60,669 nt of DNA from Amphimedon queenslandica (GCF_000090795.2 NW_003546242.1:1046281-1106949), one strand, 5' to 3'. Positions 32,957-44,975 are shown, counted from the first letter of the stretch. The notes: a model not told the origin generated them from the sequence alone. Numbers and translations: made by a program.

Positions 32957-33934
32957 TTTGTTGCGACCATTATATACTTGACTCTTGATTATAGTTGTTG
33001 TGAGAATAAAAAATGTAAAAATTAAAGTTGTGGGCTTGTTCAATCATTGATCCATCAACGCATCAATATTAGAGTAAATGAAAGGGATCAGATACGGGCA
33101 TCTTATTATACACAGCTAGGAGACGGATGCGGGTTGACATTTGCATCTAACAACGGGAGCTGTCTTGGAGAAAGAACTGTCCTCTTGACACCTGTCATTC
33201 CAGAGGTGGTGTCAGTATACGCCATTATTTATATCAAAGGATGCAGAGGAGACATGAATATATCCCTAGACACTTTTATACGTAGCTAGCATCATCATTT
33301 GCACTGATTATTAGCTCTGACATAGGAATGGTTTTAACAACTTTTTGTTTTGTACCCTTATGTCAAGTGTGATACACAGATGATAGTAAGTGATTTAATA
33401 ATTAGAGTACCAAAATGGGGAGGTCGCCCACTATACTTCCTTTGGCAAATGATTATGTCCTTCTGTAACAATCCATTTACAGTAAGTGTGAGATGTGTGA
33501 GATGTTCGTTTTGTACCCTTAATATAAAAACCAAAGGCTTTGTGGCATTAGCTAATACACCATTGTAATAGTCACAAGTCACTGGAGGTCACCAACACCA
33601 TTTCTATGTAATAGGTTGTGCAAAACAAAATATAGAATTAAATATAATAAGTCTGATAAATAATGATTGCTAATTTATAAAACACTGAATTTAAACCACA
33701 AACAGATACATTGCTACAGCAGACAACTTGGGCAAATAGGAAGAATGTTTCTTAACCTTATTAAAGGGTAACCTTTACAATATAAGACTTTATTCAACAA
33801 AAAAACTAGCTAAAAATCCTTACCTGCTTCAACTTTCAGCCATTTTTAACTTTACATACGAGTAATTAAAGGTTATTTATGGTACTATCAACTCTCATTT
33901 TTCTGTTGCTTTCAAATCCTTTTCACTTACTCTT

Positions 33935-34312
33935 AATATCTATATCAATTGCTACCTTTTGCATCTTGCTTAGAATAATTTAAACTAGTGAAACATCTTC
34001 CTCAATATTGCCATTTGTGAAGTAAGGATGGACCATTGTGGTAATAATGTACTTGTTTGCAGTTGCTTGTAGTATTTCAGTAAGAATAGCAATAAATGTT
34101 ATGCAATAATTGAAAATTTATTTGTTCAAATTGCAACATTTATGCTTTGTAAAAAATCGCAAAAATACTTCAGCTGCTTCAAAAAGATACCACCTTGATC
34201 TTAACTAAGGCTAAGCTTTACAGCAATGCCAAAGTTGTAGGTCAAAGAAGTCTAGGTTTGAAGTTGTGTTCAGAAATGGATGGTGACAGGAAGTGAGTGC
34301 TTGACTCTTAAC
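33935..34312. repeat. Right TIR of the pogo-like element
   Basis: Inverse of 27946-28325. The right flank resumes the satellite. Confidence 0.8.
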
Positions 34313-34384
34313 TGGTCAGACTTTGTTTATATCATTGGCCTCGCCCAGCTTTGCATAGAAAAGGACTAGGTACTCAGTTTGTCT

Positions 34385-35200
34385 GTCTGTGTTGCATTAC
34401 CTCAGCCCACGCATAGGTATGGAAGCGAGGGTAAAGCAGTCGTCCCTGTCTGTGCGTCTTTGCTTGGCCTCCACTTTTGAACTGACACTGCTTTCTTCTC
34501 TAGAGTTTTATAATCAACACTGGCTAAACAAAAAGTTATTCTGCTATGAAATGCTTGATTTGTCTTTTCCATGGAAAAAGATGCAGGTAATGTAGCCAAA
34601 TGGAAGCAGTTCTCCTGCAGCTCTTTTATAGAGAGAGCAAAAAGCAACAGAACACAAAAAGTAAAGCTAAGCCTCATCTTTCATTAACGTGAGAGGAATT
34701 GCTCCAATCAGCGTTTTTTAAGATACGTTAGCCCAAGCATTTATACCTTGTGAGTTTTGCTATCTTCTCCCTAAGTAGCGCCAGAGTCTTTAAACATCAG
34801 GGACTCAATAGATGCTTCTCTGCAACAAATAGAGCCTAACAAGTGTATGCTAAACTGTTTCAAAGTTAAGAAAAACTAAAGCTCTCTTAACCACTTAAAG
34901 CCATGTGCCACCAATCCTGTGTGCGGGTGAAGCATGGCTTCATTGAGCCACACCTTCACTGCAATGCAGGAAACATTTTTCTCTGTGTAAAAAAGCAAAA
35001 CAATCACTAAGTTTTAATAAATCTAGTACAAGTTAAGGGAAAATAATTGGTAAAAGTTTTGAGATAGAGAACAAGCTTTATTTATTAAAACTGAGTGAAT
35101 ATTTTCAGACAAAGAATGTTTTTTAGACAGGGAACAAGCTCCAGCATGTTTGCTGCACAACAGTCACATTTTTACATTGCTGCAGCATGCAGCAGCAATG
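34385..35200. repeat. Dispersed repeat D, copy 2, rearranged
   Basis: 34385-34990 is the inverse of 13010-13570 (ggtaaagcagtcgtccctgtc, gagcctaacaagtgtatgc). 35020-35200 is a direct match to 12840-13010 (ataattggtaaaagttttgag, ccagcatgtttgctgc). The ORFs at 34389-34677 lie in this repeat. Confidence 0.6.
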
Positions 35201-35219
35201 CATATTGCTTAGGTTTGTC

Positions 35220-36240
35220 TTCTGTCTCGAACTTTCACTGAAGGCTGGCCCAACATAATCGCTGATGCAACAATTACAATTAGGGACCGAGATACAAATC
35301 TAGTGTATCTCTAACACAGTTATAATGATAATACTAATACATAAAACTTCCGCAAATATAGTATGGACACGAGGCTTAAGTTTCACTTTCACTTAAGTCT
35401 ATTACAAACTGTAATGTATTGTTAAGTCACACCACACACCTATGCCTTTACATTGCATTATTAGCTATGCCAAAGTTTCCCTGCTTGTAAAGCCTGAAAA
35501 TAGATTAATTTTTAAGGACATCTTTATTAATTCTTCCTACAGTTACCTCAGTCTATCTTTACATTCGCAAGTTTTTTAATTCTTCATTTAGCTGTCTCTT
35601 TTTTATCTTTATAAATACCTCCTCTGTTTTCCACTCTCTTCTAATAAATAGCAAGTCAGGCAGAGCTGCTGGGTGTCTTTTGCATTAAAGAAATTCCTTC
35701 AAAATCCTATTGTAATACTATTTTTCAATTACTAATAATAATCATTTTTGTTACTTCAAAGGTGTGGCTCGTAGCGGCTGGGCTGCTCTAGCTACACTAC
35801 ATCTACAGTATAAAACAGCACTTTGAAATTTGAATTGCCACGCCACCATCTTTTCACAGTCCTTTTTGACTTATTTTTTAGATTTATTTCTCTCTGCTTA
35901 TTGGTTGAAACATAAATTCTGTTTTTTTCTGAGAATCTTTGGTAAGTTGGGTAGGGTATATTAATTTACCTGTAGAACAGTAATCATTATTTTCAATTAT
36001 CATATAAATATCTATTGTTAGGACCCAGGCTGCATTCATCTAATACAATACAGGGTGCCCATTTTGAATTAATATTTTGAGTTTTCATAGATGCTGAGCT
36101 TTTGTATATAGAATTAATTGCTACATCACACTGTAGTTCTTCTGAGATTTTTCTTATTGTTTTATTGTTGCTCTTTATCCCTTGGTTAAAGCATTATTGC
36201 TTTCATTATTTCACCAGTATCTATTAGCATTGATTTTAAT
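35220..36240. other. Spacer, nothing recognised
   Basis: AT-rich; no coding motif seen on either strand. Confidence 0.4.
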
Positions 36241-36245
36241 ATTAG

Positions 36246-36314
36246 GTAAACCTGTTAAGACAACTGAAGGTGACAAGTATCAAGTCAGGTTGCAGTTTTT
36301 TTGGCCTGCCTATG
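36246..36314 (+). other. Candidate small exon
   Basis: A tattag acceptor and a GTAAGT donor bracket an open stretch encoding KPVKTTEGDKYQVRLQFFWP. A second candidate (36561-36667, after ttggcag) encodes CSQHSNSAHNVLLQFVSGSL and a CDNC pair, close upstream of the Helitron-type gene. Weak support. Confidence 0.25.
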
Positions 36315-36676
36315 TAAGTTTCTAGAAAAAATTTTTTGTAGGTTTTGTAAGTATATGTAAAATTGTGATTGATTTGTAACATTATTGTGTTTGTATTGGT
36401 TGTTTAACTTGTCACATATTGAGTTTACATAAATATACTGCTGACCTCCTTACAAAGCAGGTAAGAACAACGGAGCTTATAGTATTCGTAGAAAATTCAT
36501 GCACATTGCTTTGCCTTTTATGGTTTTGACTGCTTTATGCAAGATTTTACTTTTGGCAGGAGACATTAAAAGTAATCTTTGCTCTCAACATTCAAACAGT
36601 GCTCACAATGTTTTGCTTCAGTTTGTATCTGGAAGTTTATGTGATAATTGTGGTTTGTCAATAAAATAAAAGTATA

Positions 36677-38320
36677 ATGAAGTGCCCATTATGTAGCGAA
36701 CAAATATCTGTTTTTTTATAATAATTGTCCATGTGGTTTTAATTTTATTAAAGTAGCAAAAAGGAAAAAGTGCACTGCTAAAAAGAGAATGGCTTCTAAT
36801 AGAGCCAATGAAGCACTAGAATCTTCTTTACAAAGAAAGCATCAAAACGAAACTAATATGGCTGTTGTGAGAGCCAATGAAACACCTGGAGCTTTTTCAT
36901 AAAGAAAGCAGAAAAACAAAGAGCATTTGTCGATGAGAGCCAATGAAGCATCTAAGTGTAGAAATTTAATGTTGCTGCTTGTAAAAGATTTGCCAGAAAT
37001 CCATTGGTTGCAATAAATGAAGCTATTTCTAATTGTTCTACTAAAATTAGATTCGGCTCCCATGATGTATTTCACTAATATAGTTTCTTTTGATAGAAAT
37101 AAATATAGCAAAGGGACCCTGAAATGTTACTTGTGGTACAGAATGGATATGCTTGACATGTAATTATTCCCTGAAAAGGGGGAATGTCCCTGTAATGGCA
37201 AAAGCTAAAGGCCTTGGCCTTGAAACTATACCTCCCGTATTGCAATGTTTGAAAGAGCTTGGTTACGGTTGATTTCCCTTAAGATACCATTTATGTAAAT
37301 GGTATCCTTACGTGGCAGTAAACAAAAGGGCATTCTTGGACCAGCTGTAAATGTCCCATCCAATGTTGATACCATAGTTGATGTGCTTCCCATTTTGCAT
37401 TTACAGTGTGAACTGAATGCACTTAAATTAAGAAGAAAACTTTCCTACAAGGGTGACTACATGTTACAGTATGTTAGGCCAACCAATGTTATGAATGCCC
37501 TCAAATGGCTAAAAGTTCACAACCCCCTGTATAAAAATGTTAATATAAATAAGGAATGGCTATCTTACTCTGTTGTGATGATAGAGAGGTTTTTGCAGCC
37601 TTGTTTGATCAACCCAATAATGATATTACAATGTTCAACAAAGTGAATCTACTGCAGTTGTGTATGTTCCAGATATTTTTAATAATAGTGTTCCCATTAC
37701 TCCCATGGTTGTTAATAGTACTGCCCAACAAAGTGAACCTACCATCGTTGTGTGTGTCCCATGCAATAGTCTCCCTATTATTGGCCATGGAAGTTAAAAG
37801 CCCCTATAATGAAGCCCCTATAGTGATCCTAGTCACTTTGTTAGACAACATGGATACACAATTTATAATGTTCTCCTTGATGGTAGCTGTTTGTTTAATG
37901 GAATCACATACCATCTTCCTTATGGAATACAAAAGACTAATTTTGAGCTCAGAAATGAAGTGTCTTATTTTAGAAATAATCCTTTGCATGAGTGATGGTA
38001 CGCATTATTCTAGCTTTATTTCCTTCAATGTGCCAGCCATTGATGGCGCCAGTGCTGGTACTTAGTCTGAGGAAGACATGTTTTTTAGGGTAGATCCCAT
38101 TGCAAGATGGAAGCATAATTTGGTGAGGCTAAGTAGAGGGGCCTGGGGAGACCATTCAATATAAGTGGGCTCAGTGAAATGTTAAACATTTTCAATTACA
38201 ATATAGTGCAGTGTGACTACCATTGTTGTTCTAACTGAACCAAGTGGTTTTAGTCCACTTGCTTCTATTAATATTGGTTATATAGGGCAAATGCATTATG
38301 TTGTGCTCGACCCAGCAGCC
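36677..38320 (+). pseudogene. Helitron-type gene fragment with DUF6570 and OTU protease segments
   Basis: ATG 36677 starts MKCPLCSEQIS, then after a T-run slip NNCPCGFNFIK (zinc ribbon) and basic MASNRANEALE repeats. From 37118: WICLTCNYSLKRGNVPVMAK, the DUF6570 Cys pair; GSKQKGILGPAVNVPSNVDT; YVRPTNVMNALKWLKVHNPL. From about 37850: YNVLLDGSCLFNGITYHLPY, the OTU catalytic Asp-Cys block; SRGAWGDHSI; and IGQMHYVVLDP (38280-38312), the OTU catalytic His block. OTU domains remove ubiquitin and are known inside some animal Helitron proteins. Many stops and frameshifts; no Rep or helicase part follows, so the copy is truncated. Confidence 0.7.
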
Positions 38321-38499
38321 AGTAGCACAACACCTCTTTCAACTAATGTTTTATATATTGATAATATTAAAATACTACAGCAAAATCCTAATAATAATTG
38401 TTTCTTTACTTTTTTACAATTTAATCCTACTACTTTTCCATTTTTAATGCTTTTATTTACTTTTTTCCATTCTTTTTTCTTAAATTAATAAACTTACTT

Positions 38500-39780
38500 T
38501 CTGTTATGATTATGTGGTTAGGTTAATCATATTCATGCTAATCACGTGCGCATTAATTAAAATGGCGTCAAACCACAAACCACGCGTTGCTGCAGCTGGA
38601 ATTTGTCTTCTATTTTTCTCTGTCCTTGCTTCTTTTTGAAGCCACATGTCCAGTCCTTGACCCAATCCTAAAGGAATAATGTAAAAGCCAACTTCAATGG
38701 CTCTCTGGTTTAAAAGATTTCCGTGTTAATAGAAGAAAGATGAAAGAAGAGAAAGAAAAAGTCTGAAGAATTTTGCAGAAATTTGAATTTGGGCCTATTC
38801 TCCAGAAATGCTCCAGCTGCATTACAGTCCACTTTAAAGGTACCAGGAGAATCACTCAGTGAAGGAGAGCTCATCTAAGCCATTTATAAGGCTGTACAAC
38901 GTAAGATAAGAGTTGTGAGTGTTTGAAAATCATAAAAATAGCCGCCATCTTGAAAAATCAACCTCAACCCTACATATAGGCTATCGCCTATATAATAGGA
39001 TTGTTGTTATGAAGCTTGCTTCATGAATCAATGAGTAATAGGAAGGATCATTGATTTTAAACTGTACAACATATCAAGTTTTGTACTGTAATGCAATAAC
39101 GCATTTTGTGTGTTTCACAACAATGTAATGCATATACATGGAACACATATACATGTACATGTAGGTTTACAATAAAATTAGTGGTATTCATGAAAGTGTC
39201 CACAAATCTTTTTACGACCTCGGAGCATAGCCCCAAGGTCTTCCTAAAATTGTTTTCACCCACGCGCAATATATGTTTTTATGTCAACAATTCATTTCAT
39301 TTATACACGTTGCATTGGAGAAATGCATTTTATATGACGCCTTAGCAATGCCCACCCACGTTATTACGTAGTGGGTATGGTTAAGCAAAGCAAAATTGCT
39401 GCCATTCTACTGGCACTAAGTTGTAACAATAAACTTCTTCCCGCAATTCAAACTATATTGATGTACTAGAAATTGCTAGGGTCAAGTCAATAAAGTAAGA
39501 CAATAAGTAAATAGTTCAAATTTAATAACAAAAAATTGTTTACCGGCTTTCTCATAATATAATAGGGATTCAGGAATATCATTGTGGAAAATTGCTTAAT
39601 ATTCAGGAATATCATCTATGAAAGATTGCATAGTGGAGACTACATAATTCACAAGTCAACCCATCCACACACACACACCTCAATAAGCGAACATGACTAC
39701 AATATATGTCAAATATTATGATAATATGAAAATTTATTGAAGAAATAAGTCAGTGTTAGATATACAGGCAGTTATAATAG
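38500..39780. other. Spacer, no supported gene
   Basis: Contains acatgtacatgt repeats near 39150 and a cacacaca run near 39668. Nothing coding recognised. Confidence 0.4.
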
Positions 39781-39781
39781 T

Positions 39782-40286
39782 TCACTGGTTATTTCTAAGT
39801 ATTAATTCTATTATATCTAATAGTCTGTCCAATTGCTTCATTACACTATTATTGTGTTGTCCCTGCCACCACCCCCTTCTTCTCCCTCCTCTTCCTCTTT
39901 GGTAAGGTCTAAAGTGACTCTGGAAGAACTGCTGCTGTGCCTGCCACATATCTCTCCCTGTTCCTCTATTAGTATTACTCGCACGCCTGGCACCTCTAAC
40001 AGGAGACCCGTCACCTCTACCACCACCCCCTCTTGCTGCTCCTATACCATCTCCCTGTCTTTTTCCGGCTGATGGTGCTACCGGCCAGTGACCACGACCT
40101 CCACGGTCAGCAGCTATTTCATTTGGCCTTTCTTCCCATCTTGGAGGTGGTGGTCTTATGGGAGGGGAGGTGGTGGTCTTCTATCTCTTCCTCTGTGTGA
40201 TAGTACTGTGGCTGAATTATGATCATCGCCAGTCTCATCTACCAGTGGCAGCCGATTGGTGTCCCTGTCTGAGAGTACATTTCCTC
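39782..40286 (-). CDS. RGG/Gly-Arg-rich protein, 3' exon
   Basis: On minus the exon opens after a caatag acceptor with GGNVLSDRDTNRLPLVDETG DDHN..., then RDRRPPPP, a one-base shift/stop near 40160, and an Arg/Gly-rich body (GAARGGGGRGDGSPVRGARR, FRPYQRGRGGRRRGWWQGQ). The C-terminal helix is MKQLDRLLDIIELILRNN, stop at 39782-39784. A polyA signal (AATAAA on minus) lies at 39733-39738. RGG boxes usually bind RNA. The gene is head-to-head with the Helitron ORF starting at 40611, and shares layout with the gene at 68-717. It could be a Helitron-carried second gene. Confidence 0.55.
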
Positions 40287-40610
40287 CTATTGAAGATTAA
40301 TATTACTTATTTAATTGTAATTATCATACAATCATTTAAATCTTTGTTGTTAAGTAGATCATAATCTTCATTGTCTTACCCCATTTTAACTTCAATCTTC
40401 AGTACTAAAATCAGTGAATGCAGCTATTGCAATTAATAATTTAGGACCCAAAATAATAATTAATGTGTCAAGAATTAATTAATAGGTCTACTAGTAGTCC
40501 ATAAAAAATATCAAATCAAATTATACCATGCCTTAATTATTATTATTAGCCTATTTATAACTAAGCAACCGATGTAACGCTGAGTTTCAAAAATAACTTC
40601 AGTTTTGAAG

Positions 40611-41228
40611 ATGGAAACTTCCTTACCAGAAACGGTAGCTAAGAAGAAGCGATTTTTACCTCAATGGATGCTTGCATCCACCAATCAACAACACGCACAC
40701 ACTACAACAACATCATCACATAAAAAGCAAAAGAGGAGAGACATTATAGATACTTTCTATGGCCCACCCGCAATGAAGCGTAGAGTACCACTACAAGACG
40801 TGATTAATAATAAAAAGAGATGTATTGATTACTTGAAAGAGAAGCAAAACGAACATAGAGCTAAAGAGTGTCAAGAAGATAAGGCCAAAAGATTGAGAAA
40901 GATGCAGGAATATGCACAGAGGGCTAGATCTATAACTAATGAATCAGCAGATCACAGAGAAGAATGTCTAAGTGATCAAAGACACAGAAATCAGCAAAGA
41001 ATTAGCACTGAATCAATGGCTCAAAGAGAAGAACGTCTATTAGATCTTCGTGAAAGAGATCATGAAAGAAGAGCCTCAGAATCTGAAGAGCAAAGAGCTC
41101 AACATAATCAAATAATGAGGGAATATCGTAGAGAGTTATTGGCTAATCAGCCACCTCCAGCTTCCTCACCCGAAAGCGTTCGTCAGCAACATCTATCTAG
41201 AAAAGACCTCACAAAATTTAAAAAATAG
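40611..41228 (+). pseudogene. Helitron protein, basic N-terminal region
   Basis: ATG 40611 (METSLPETVAKKKRFLPQ). Nearly 200 residues rich in Arg, Glu, Gln and Lys with short repeated blocks (REERLLDLRERDHERRASES, RRISTESMAQ-like), a likely coiled coil. It ends at TAG 41228, and a MITE follows 90 bp later. Repeated R-x-E/S-x-R blocks before DUF6570 are normal for animal Helitrons. Confidence 0.65.
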
Positions 41229-41321
41229 ATAAGACTATCTCCAACCAGTGTATGCTGTACATGAGCGTCTGTGCTACCCAAAAGGTGTATCATTGGTTGA
41301 TGTGAGTAAAGTAAATGATGT

Positions 41322-41532
41322 ACGGTATAGCACAAAAAATTTGGAGGGACAAAAATTTGGCCAATTTGGCAAATAGAGTTTCATTCGCCAAAATAAAAAC
41401 CACGATTTTGAGCCTTTGTACGCATGCTGAATGGCACGTGGCCACTAATCTGCAAAATTAAAATCTGCCAATAACCAAAATTTAGCAATTCGCCACACAA
41501 ATTTTACTCCCTGCAAAATTTCCGGCTATATG
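41322..41532. mobile_element. MITE family E, copy 2 (in the Helitron)
   Basis: Ends resemble TATAGC...AAATTTnGnAGGGA in inverted orientation; core catgctgaatggcacgtggcc is shared with 11630-11835. It separates the N-terminal ORF from DUF6570. Confidence 0.7.
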
Positions 41533-42516
41533 ATATTACAACAGCATTATCATGCATGTATTAATGATACACAATTATCAGCCTTAATGCCTACTGAAGA
41601 TAGTGTTTATGTTTGTAGTAGATGTATGGCTGTTATAAAGAAAGGGAAAATACCTCCATTTGCTACAATCAATAATATGCATGTCGATGAAATCCCACCA
41701 GAACTATCCCATTTGAACACAATGGAACAGAGACTAATTTCTAGAGTGCAAGCCTTTATGAAGCTATTAGTGTTGCCATTGGGTCAAAGAGCATTGGCTG
41801 GCCAGACCATTAACTTTCCTGCAAATGTGTCTGAAATAGTTAATACTTTGCCTAGGCCCCTAATTGGTGATAGAGTGGTGTTAGTTAAGCCACTGGCGAG
41901 CACAAACGCAACAGTTTCTGTTCCAGCTGGTGAGCAAACAGCCAGTACTATGAGAGTGCTAGAGCTAGTACCAGTACAAACAGTGCTTCTGCTAACACTG
42001 CACAATCAAGCACATCTACTAGTACTAGAAACCTATTTGTAGTGAGGAAGCCATTGGTTGTTGATGCACTCAGGTGGCTAAAAGAAAATAATACTTTATA
42101 TAGCGATTTGAACATTGATGAATCTGTTATTGATAACAATTACTGTTCTGGCGATAAGAATGAACCTGAGCAAAGTACTAATACTGAGCCTCCCCAATTT
42201 GAATGTTCAGTAGTCAGAACCAATCATATACTACCAATTTTAGAAGCCATTGACTTCATTAGAAATGGATCATATAATAGTCAAGTGCATCAGCTTCCTC
42301 GAGTAAGCGGCCAGCCAATAAATTTATATGAATATAATAACGCAGAGGAAATGGCATTTTCATGTCTATTTCCAAATGGAGTCAATTGTCTTCATACAGC
42401 AAGAGACCCACCAATAACATTTACTGATTATATTCAATCACATTTACTTAATGCTGATAATCGCTCGTCTAGTAATATTCATATTGACTATGGTCAGCAA
42501 ATTTACTTGAAAAGAT
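41533..42516 (+). pseudogene. Helitron DUF6570 and following N region
   Basis: The frame at 41530-42042 reads DSVYVCSRCMAVIKKGKIPP, EIPPELSHLNTMEQRLISRV, AFMKLLVLPLGQRALAGQTI and NFPANVSEIVNTLPRP, matching DUF6570 (Cys pair, IPPEL, E-LIS-R, LP-G). A frame change near 41960 leads to 42042-42516: PLVVDALRWLKENNTLYSDL, then SGQPINLYEYNNAEEMAFSC LFPNG, typical of the region before Rep. A stop at 42516 and a TAG at about 42689 (AYW to AY-stop) follow. Confidence 0.7.
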
Positions 42517-42517
42517 G

Positions 42518-43596
42518 AGATTACATAATTCCGTATCAATTGCAATGCGAATTAGATCATCATCATCATTGGGTAGCACAGGACGTATCACTGCTGGTGC
42601 ATTATTAAATGGAGATTTAAGTGAAAACCCAGAGCTTTCAGAAAATTTATATGCATTTATGCGTAATATACGTGGTTCCTCAGCTTACTAGAATAAAGCA
42701 AAGCTTTATTTGTTTGCCATGTTTAGAACGCTAGGTCCACCTACATTCTTCATTACATTAAGTGCAGATGATATGAATTTGTTTGATTTAATGAGTGTAC
42801 TTGCAAAATGTAATGGAATGAATCGAAGTGATGATGAAGTAAAAAAGCTGTCTACTTCAGAACATAGAAGGTTGCTAAGTAGCTACCCAGTGATAGTACC
42901 ACATCATTTCTCTCATTGCTTTCAAGCTTTTATGAATCATATATTGAATGGTGCTAATAAGCCTATAGGTGAAATAAAAGACTACTTTTTGAGGGTTCAG
43001 TTTCAACAAAGAGGCTCACCTCATATACATAGTCTATGGTGGGTAGAAGATGCACCAGATATTAAGACAGTGGAAGGTAGAAGGAAAGCTCCACGTTTCA
43101 TTGATAAATATATTAGTTGTCATGTACCAAAAGAAGGCAAAGATGATGACTTAAAAGATTTAGTAACACGTTTACAAAAGCATAATCATACACAAACATG
43201 TAGAAAAAATGGACGTAATTGCTGCCGCTTTGATTACCTAAAGAGGCCAAGTGGCAACTCGTCTTAAAAGAAATGCTGACACTGGAATAGAGCCTGTTTC
43301 TACATACTAAAACGTGAAGTAGGTGCTGAAGTGATATAAATCCATACAATCCTGACCTACGAAAAGCATGGAGAGCCAACATGGACATTCAAGTAGTAGG
43401 AAATGTCTATGGAGCAGCAAAATATGTATGCCATTGTATGTGTAAGGATGAGGCAGAACAGATTAAACAACTTATAGCAAGAAAGCTAGATGAATTGCCA
43501 GAAAATTGTAGCCAGAGACAGAAACTTTTAAAAATAGGAATCACTTTAATAAGTCACAGGATGAGGCAGTATTTTGTACTACTAGCTTACATTTAA
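42518..43596 (+). pseudogene. Helitron Rep (HUH) nuclease domain
   Basis: The frame reads GPPTFFITLSADDMNLFDLM (motif 1), FQQRGSPHIHSLWWVEDAPD (motif 2, the His-x-His metal site), and after frameshifts YNPDLRKAWRANMDIQVVGN and AAKYVCHCMCKDEAEQIKQL (motif 3). In motif 3 the first tyrosine is present (KYVC), but the second, four residues on, is Cys. This domain nicks and joins DNA. The changed tyrosine, the TAG at about 42689, and breaks at 43267-43381 predict an inactive nuclease. Confidence 0.75.
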
Positions 43597-43622
43597 GAGG
43601 CTCTAGTCGATCGTATCTATTC

Positions 43623-44431
43623 ATGAATACAAATAGACCAGAGAAAAAAGGAAGACTATTTAAGCCAAACAGAGAATTAAAAGCTATGAGTACTGGAGAT
43701 GATGTCTTCAATTCTGGTCCATTAGAGAGATATCAATCTTGTCCTGATGGAAAGCCTATTGACAGTATGAGTCTAGCACACTTAAAAATTATGAGCCAAC
43801 AACTTCCCGTGCCCAGCTTAGATATCAACTAAAGAATGGTCTAGGAAAAATATATCTAAGAAGAAAGCAAGCGTGCTTGAGACTACCTACAATAACACAA
43901 GAGTCTCATAGTGATAGTTACTAATATCAGTTAATCTTTCTTTATCTCCCATGGAGAAATGAGACTCTTGATTTAATGGGAAATCATGGCTCTGCTCAAG
44001 CATCATTTGTAGCAAATAAAGATAAATTACAAGTATTAAGTACAGAACAACACTCCTCTTTTGCTGATGAGGTACAAAGAGCAACGGAGCAATTATGTGT
44101 ACTAAATCAATGTGGCGATGCTGTGTACGCTCCTGTTGCTCCTTGTACTTCACATGTAAATTTAGAAAGTAATCATGAAGGTGATGGTCATGATCCAATA
44201 TATGACCATGAGTTATATCTTGATAATGTAGCCACATTACTAGCTGATGATAATAATGATCATCAAATTCTATGTGGTCAAAATATAGAACAAAATATTG
44301 GTGACATAGAAGATGCATTGACTCTAGACTCTATCTCAAGGCATCACTTTTCAGACTCAGATTTTGAAGCAAGGATAGCGAGTCTTAATGATTCCCAGAG
44401 AGTCCCTTATGAGAAGGTCCTTGAGTATTGA
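43623..44431 (+). pseudogene. Helitron linker between Rep and helicase
   Basis: Frames carry DVFNSGPLERYQSCP, then IFLYLPWRNETLDLMG (the L-PWRNE-DL motif that precedes the helicase), and an acidic stretch ending SRHHFSDSDFEARIASLNDS QRVPYEKVLEY. Two frameshifts and stops interrupt it. Confidence 0.6.
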
Positions 44432-44682
44432 AGAGCAGTACATGATTTTCAAATGAGGACCAGAAAGTCCATGCCCAGCCCTTTTCGTATGTTATAACAG
44501 GTGGTGCTGGGACTGGTAAAAGCCATGTAATAAGTGTCATGAAAGAGCATTTAGAAAGAGCCCATATTGGTGCTGGAAATGCTTGCGTTTAATGGCACCA
44601 ACGGTTGTAGCCTTTAATATTGGTGGATTAACTATTCACCGGGCTTTCAATCTTCCTGTAGAGCATGGAAACTCCAATACCT
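44432..44682 (+). pseudogene. Helitron helicase, 5' part (Walker A)
   Basis: Motif I reads YVITGGAGTGKSHVISVMKE (about 44489-44545), and after a frameshift motif Ia reads LMAPTVVAFNIGGLTIHRAF NLP. The frame runs into the MULE at the codon after SN. Confidence 0.8.
44674..44682. repeat. Left 9-bp target duplication of the MULE
   Basis: CCAATACCT, identical to 47940-47948. Confidence 0.95.
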
Positions 44683-44975
44683 GCTATTTTTTTATTTGGA
44701 CGAGGTTTCACAACTTTGAGCTTTAAAATTAGCAATCAAAGGGTTAAATATTATAGGGCGTGCCTCAATTATATTACTAATCATTATTATTAGATTAATA
44801 ATAATCATTAATCGCAAGAATTAAACCCACCATGATGTTCATTAGTTTTTAGCATTTTTACAGAAAGATACTTTAAGTAATTACTATTATTATTGTTATA
44901 ATTAGATATAAATGAAATCTTTTTATAAAGTAAACAGAGGAAGATACTTAAAGTTTAATTCTTATAATTATGTTT

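Larger units (their letters stand above)
27946..34312 (+). mobile_element. 6.4-kb pogo-like DDE transposon with long TIRs
   Basis: About 370-bp TIRs (27946-28325 and 33935-34312) share blocks such as cactcacttcc(g/t)gtc, gacttctttnacctacaactttngcattg and aagcaagatgcaaaaggta. Between them the plus strand encodes a psq/CENP-B-like HTH and DDE transposase fragments (28650-31140), a Lys/Glu coiled-coil exon, small repeated exons and a PHD finger (32797-32956). The element sits inside a satellite array. A TTAA-like word is near both ends, but the exact duplication is unclear. A hAT MITE and a second MITE are inserted in it. Confidence 0.75.

Noticed and set aside
32810..33289. Two plus frames (71 and 80 codons) around the PHD exon
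   Set aside because: The first is out of frame with the PHD motif; the second has no recognised domain and follows the likely end of the gene.
34389..34677. Overlapping plus and minus frames
   Set aside because: They lie in dispersed repeat D, and the matching copy at 13310-13570 is not open.
43887..44318. 143-codon minus frame rich in His/Tyr
   Set aside because: Antisense of the Helitron linker, which matches Helitron motifs on plus.
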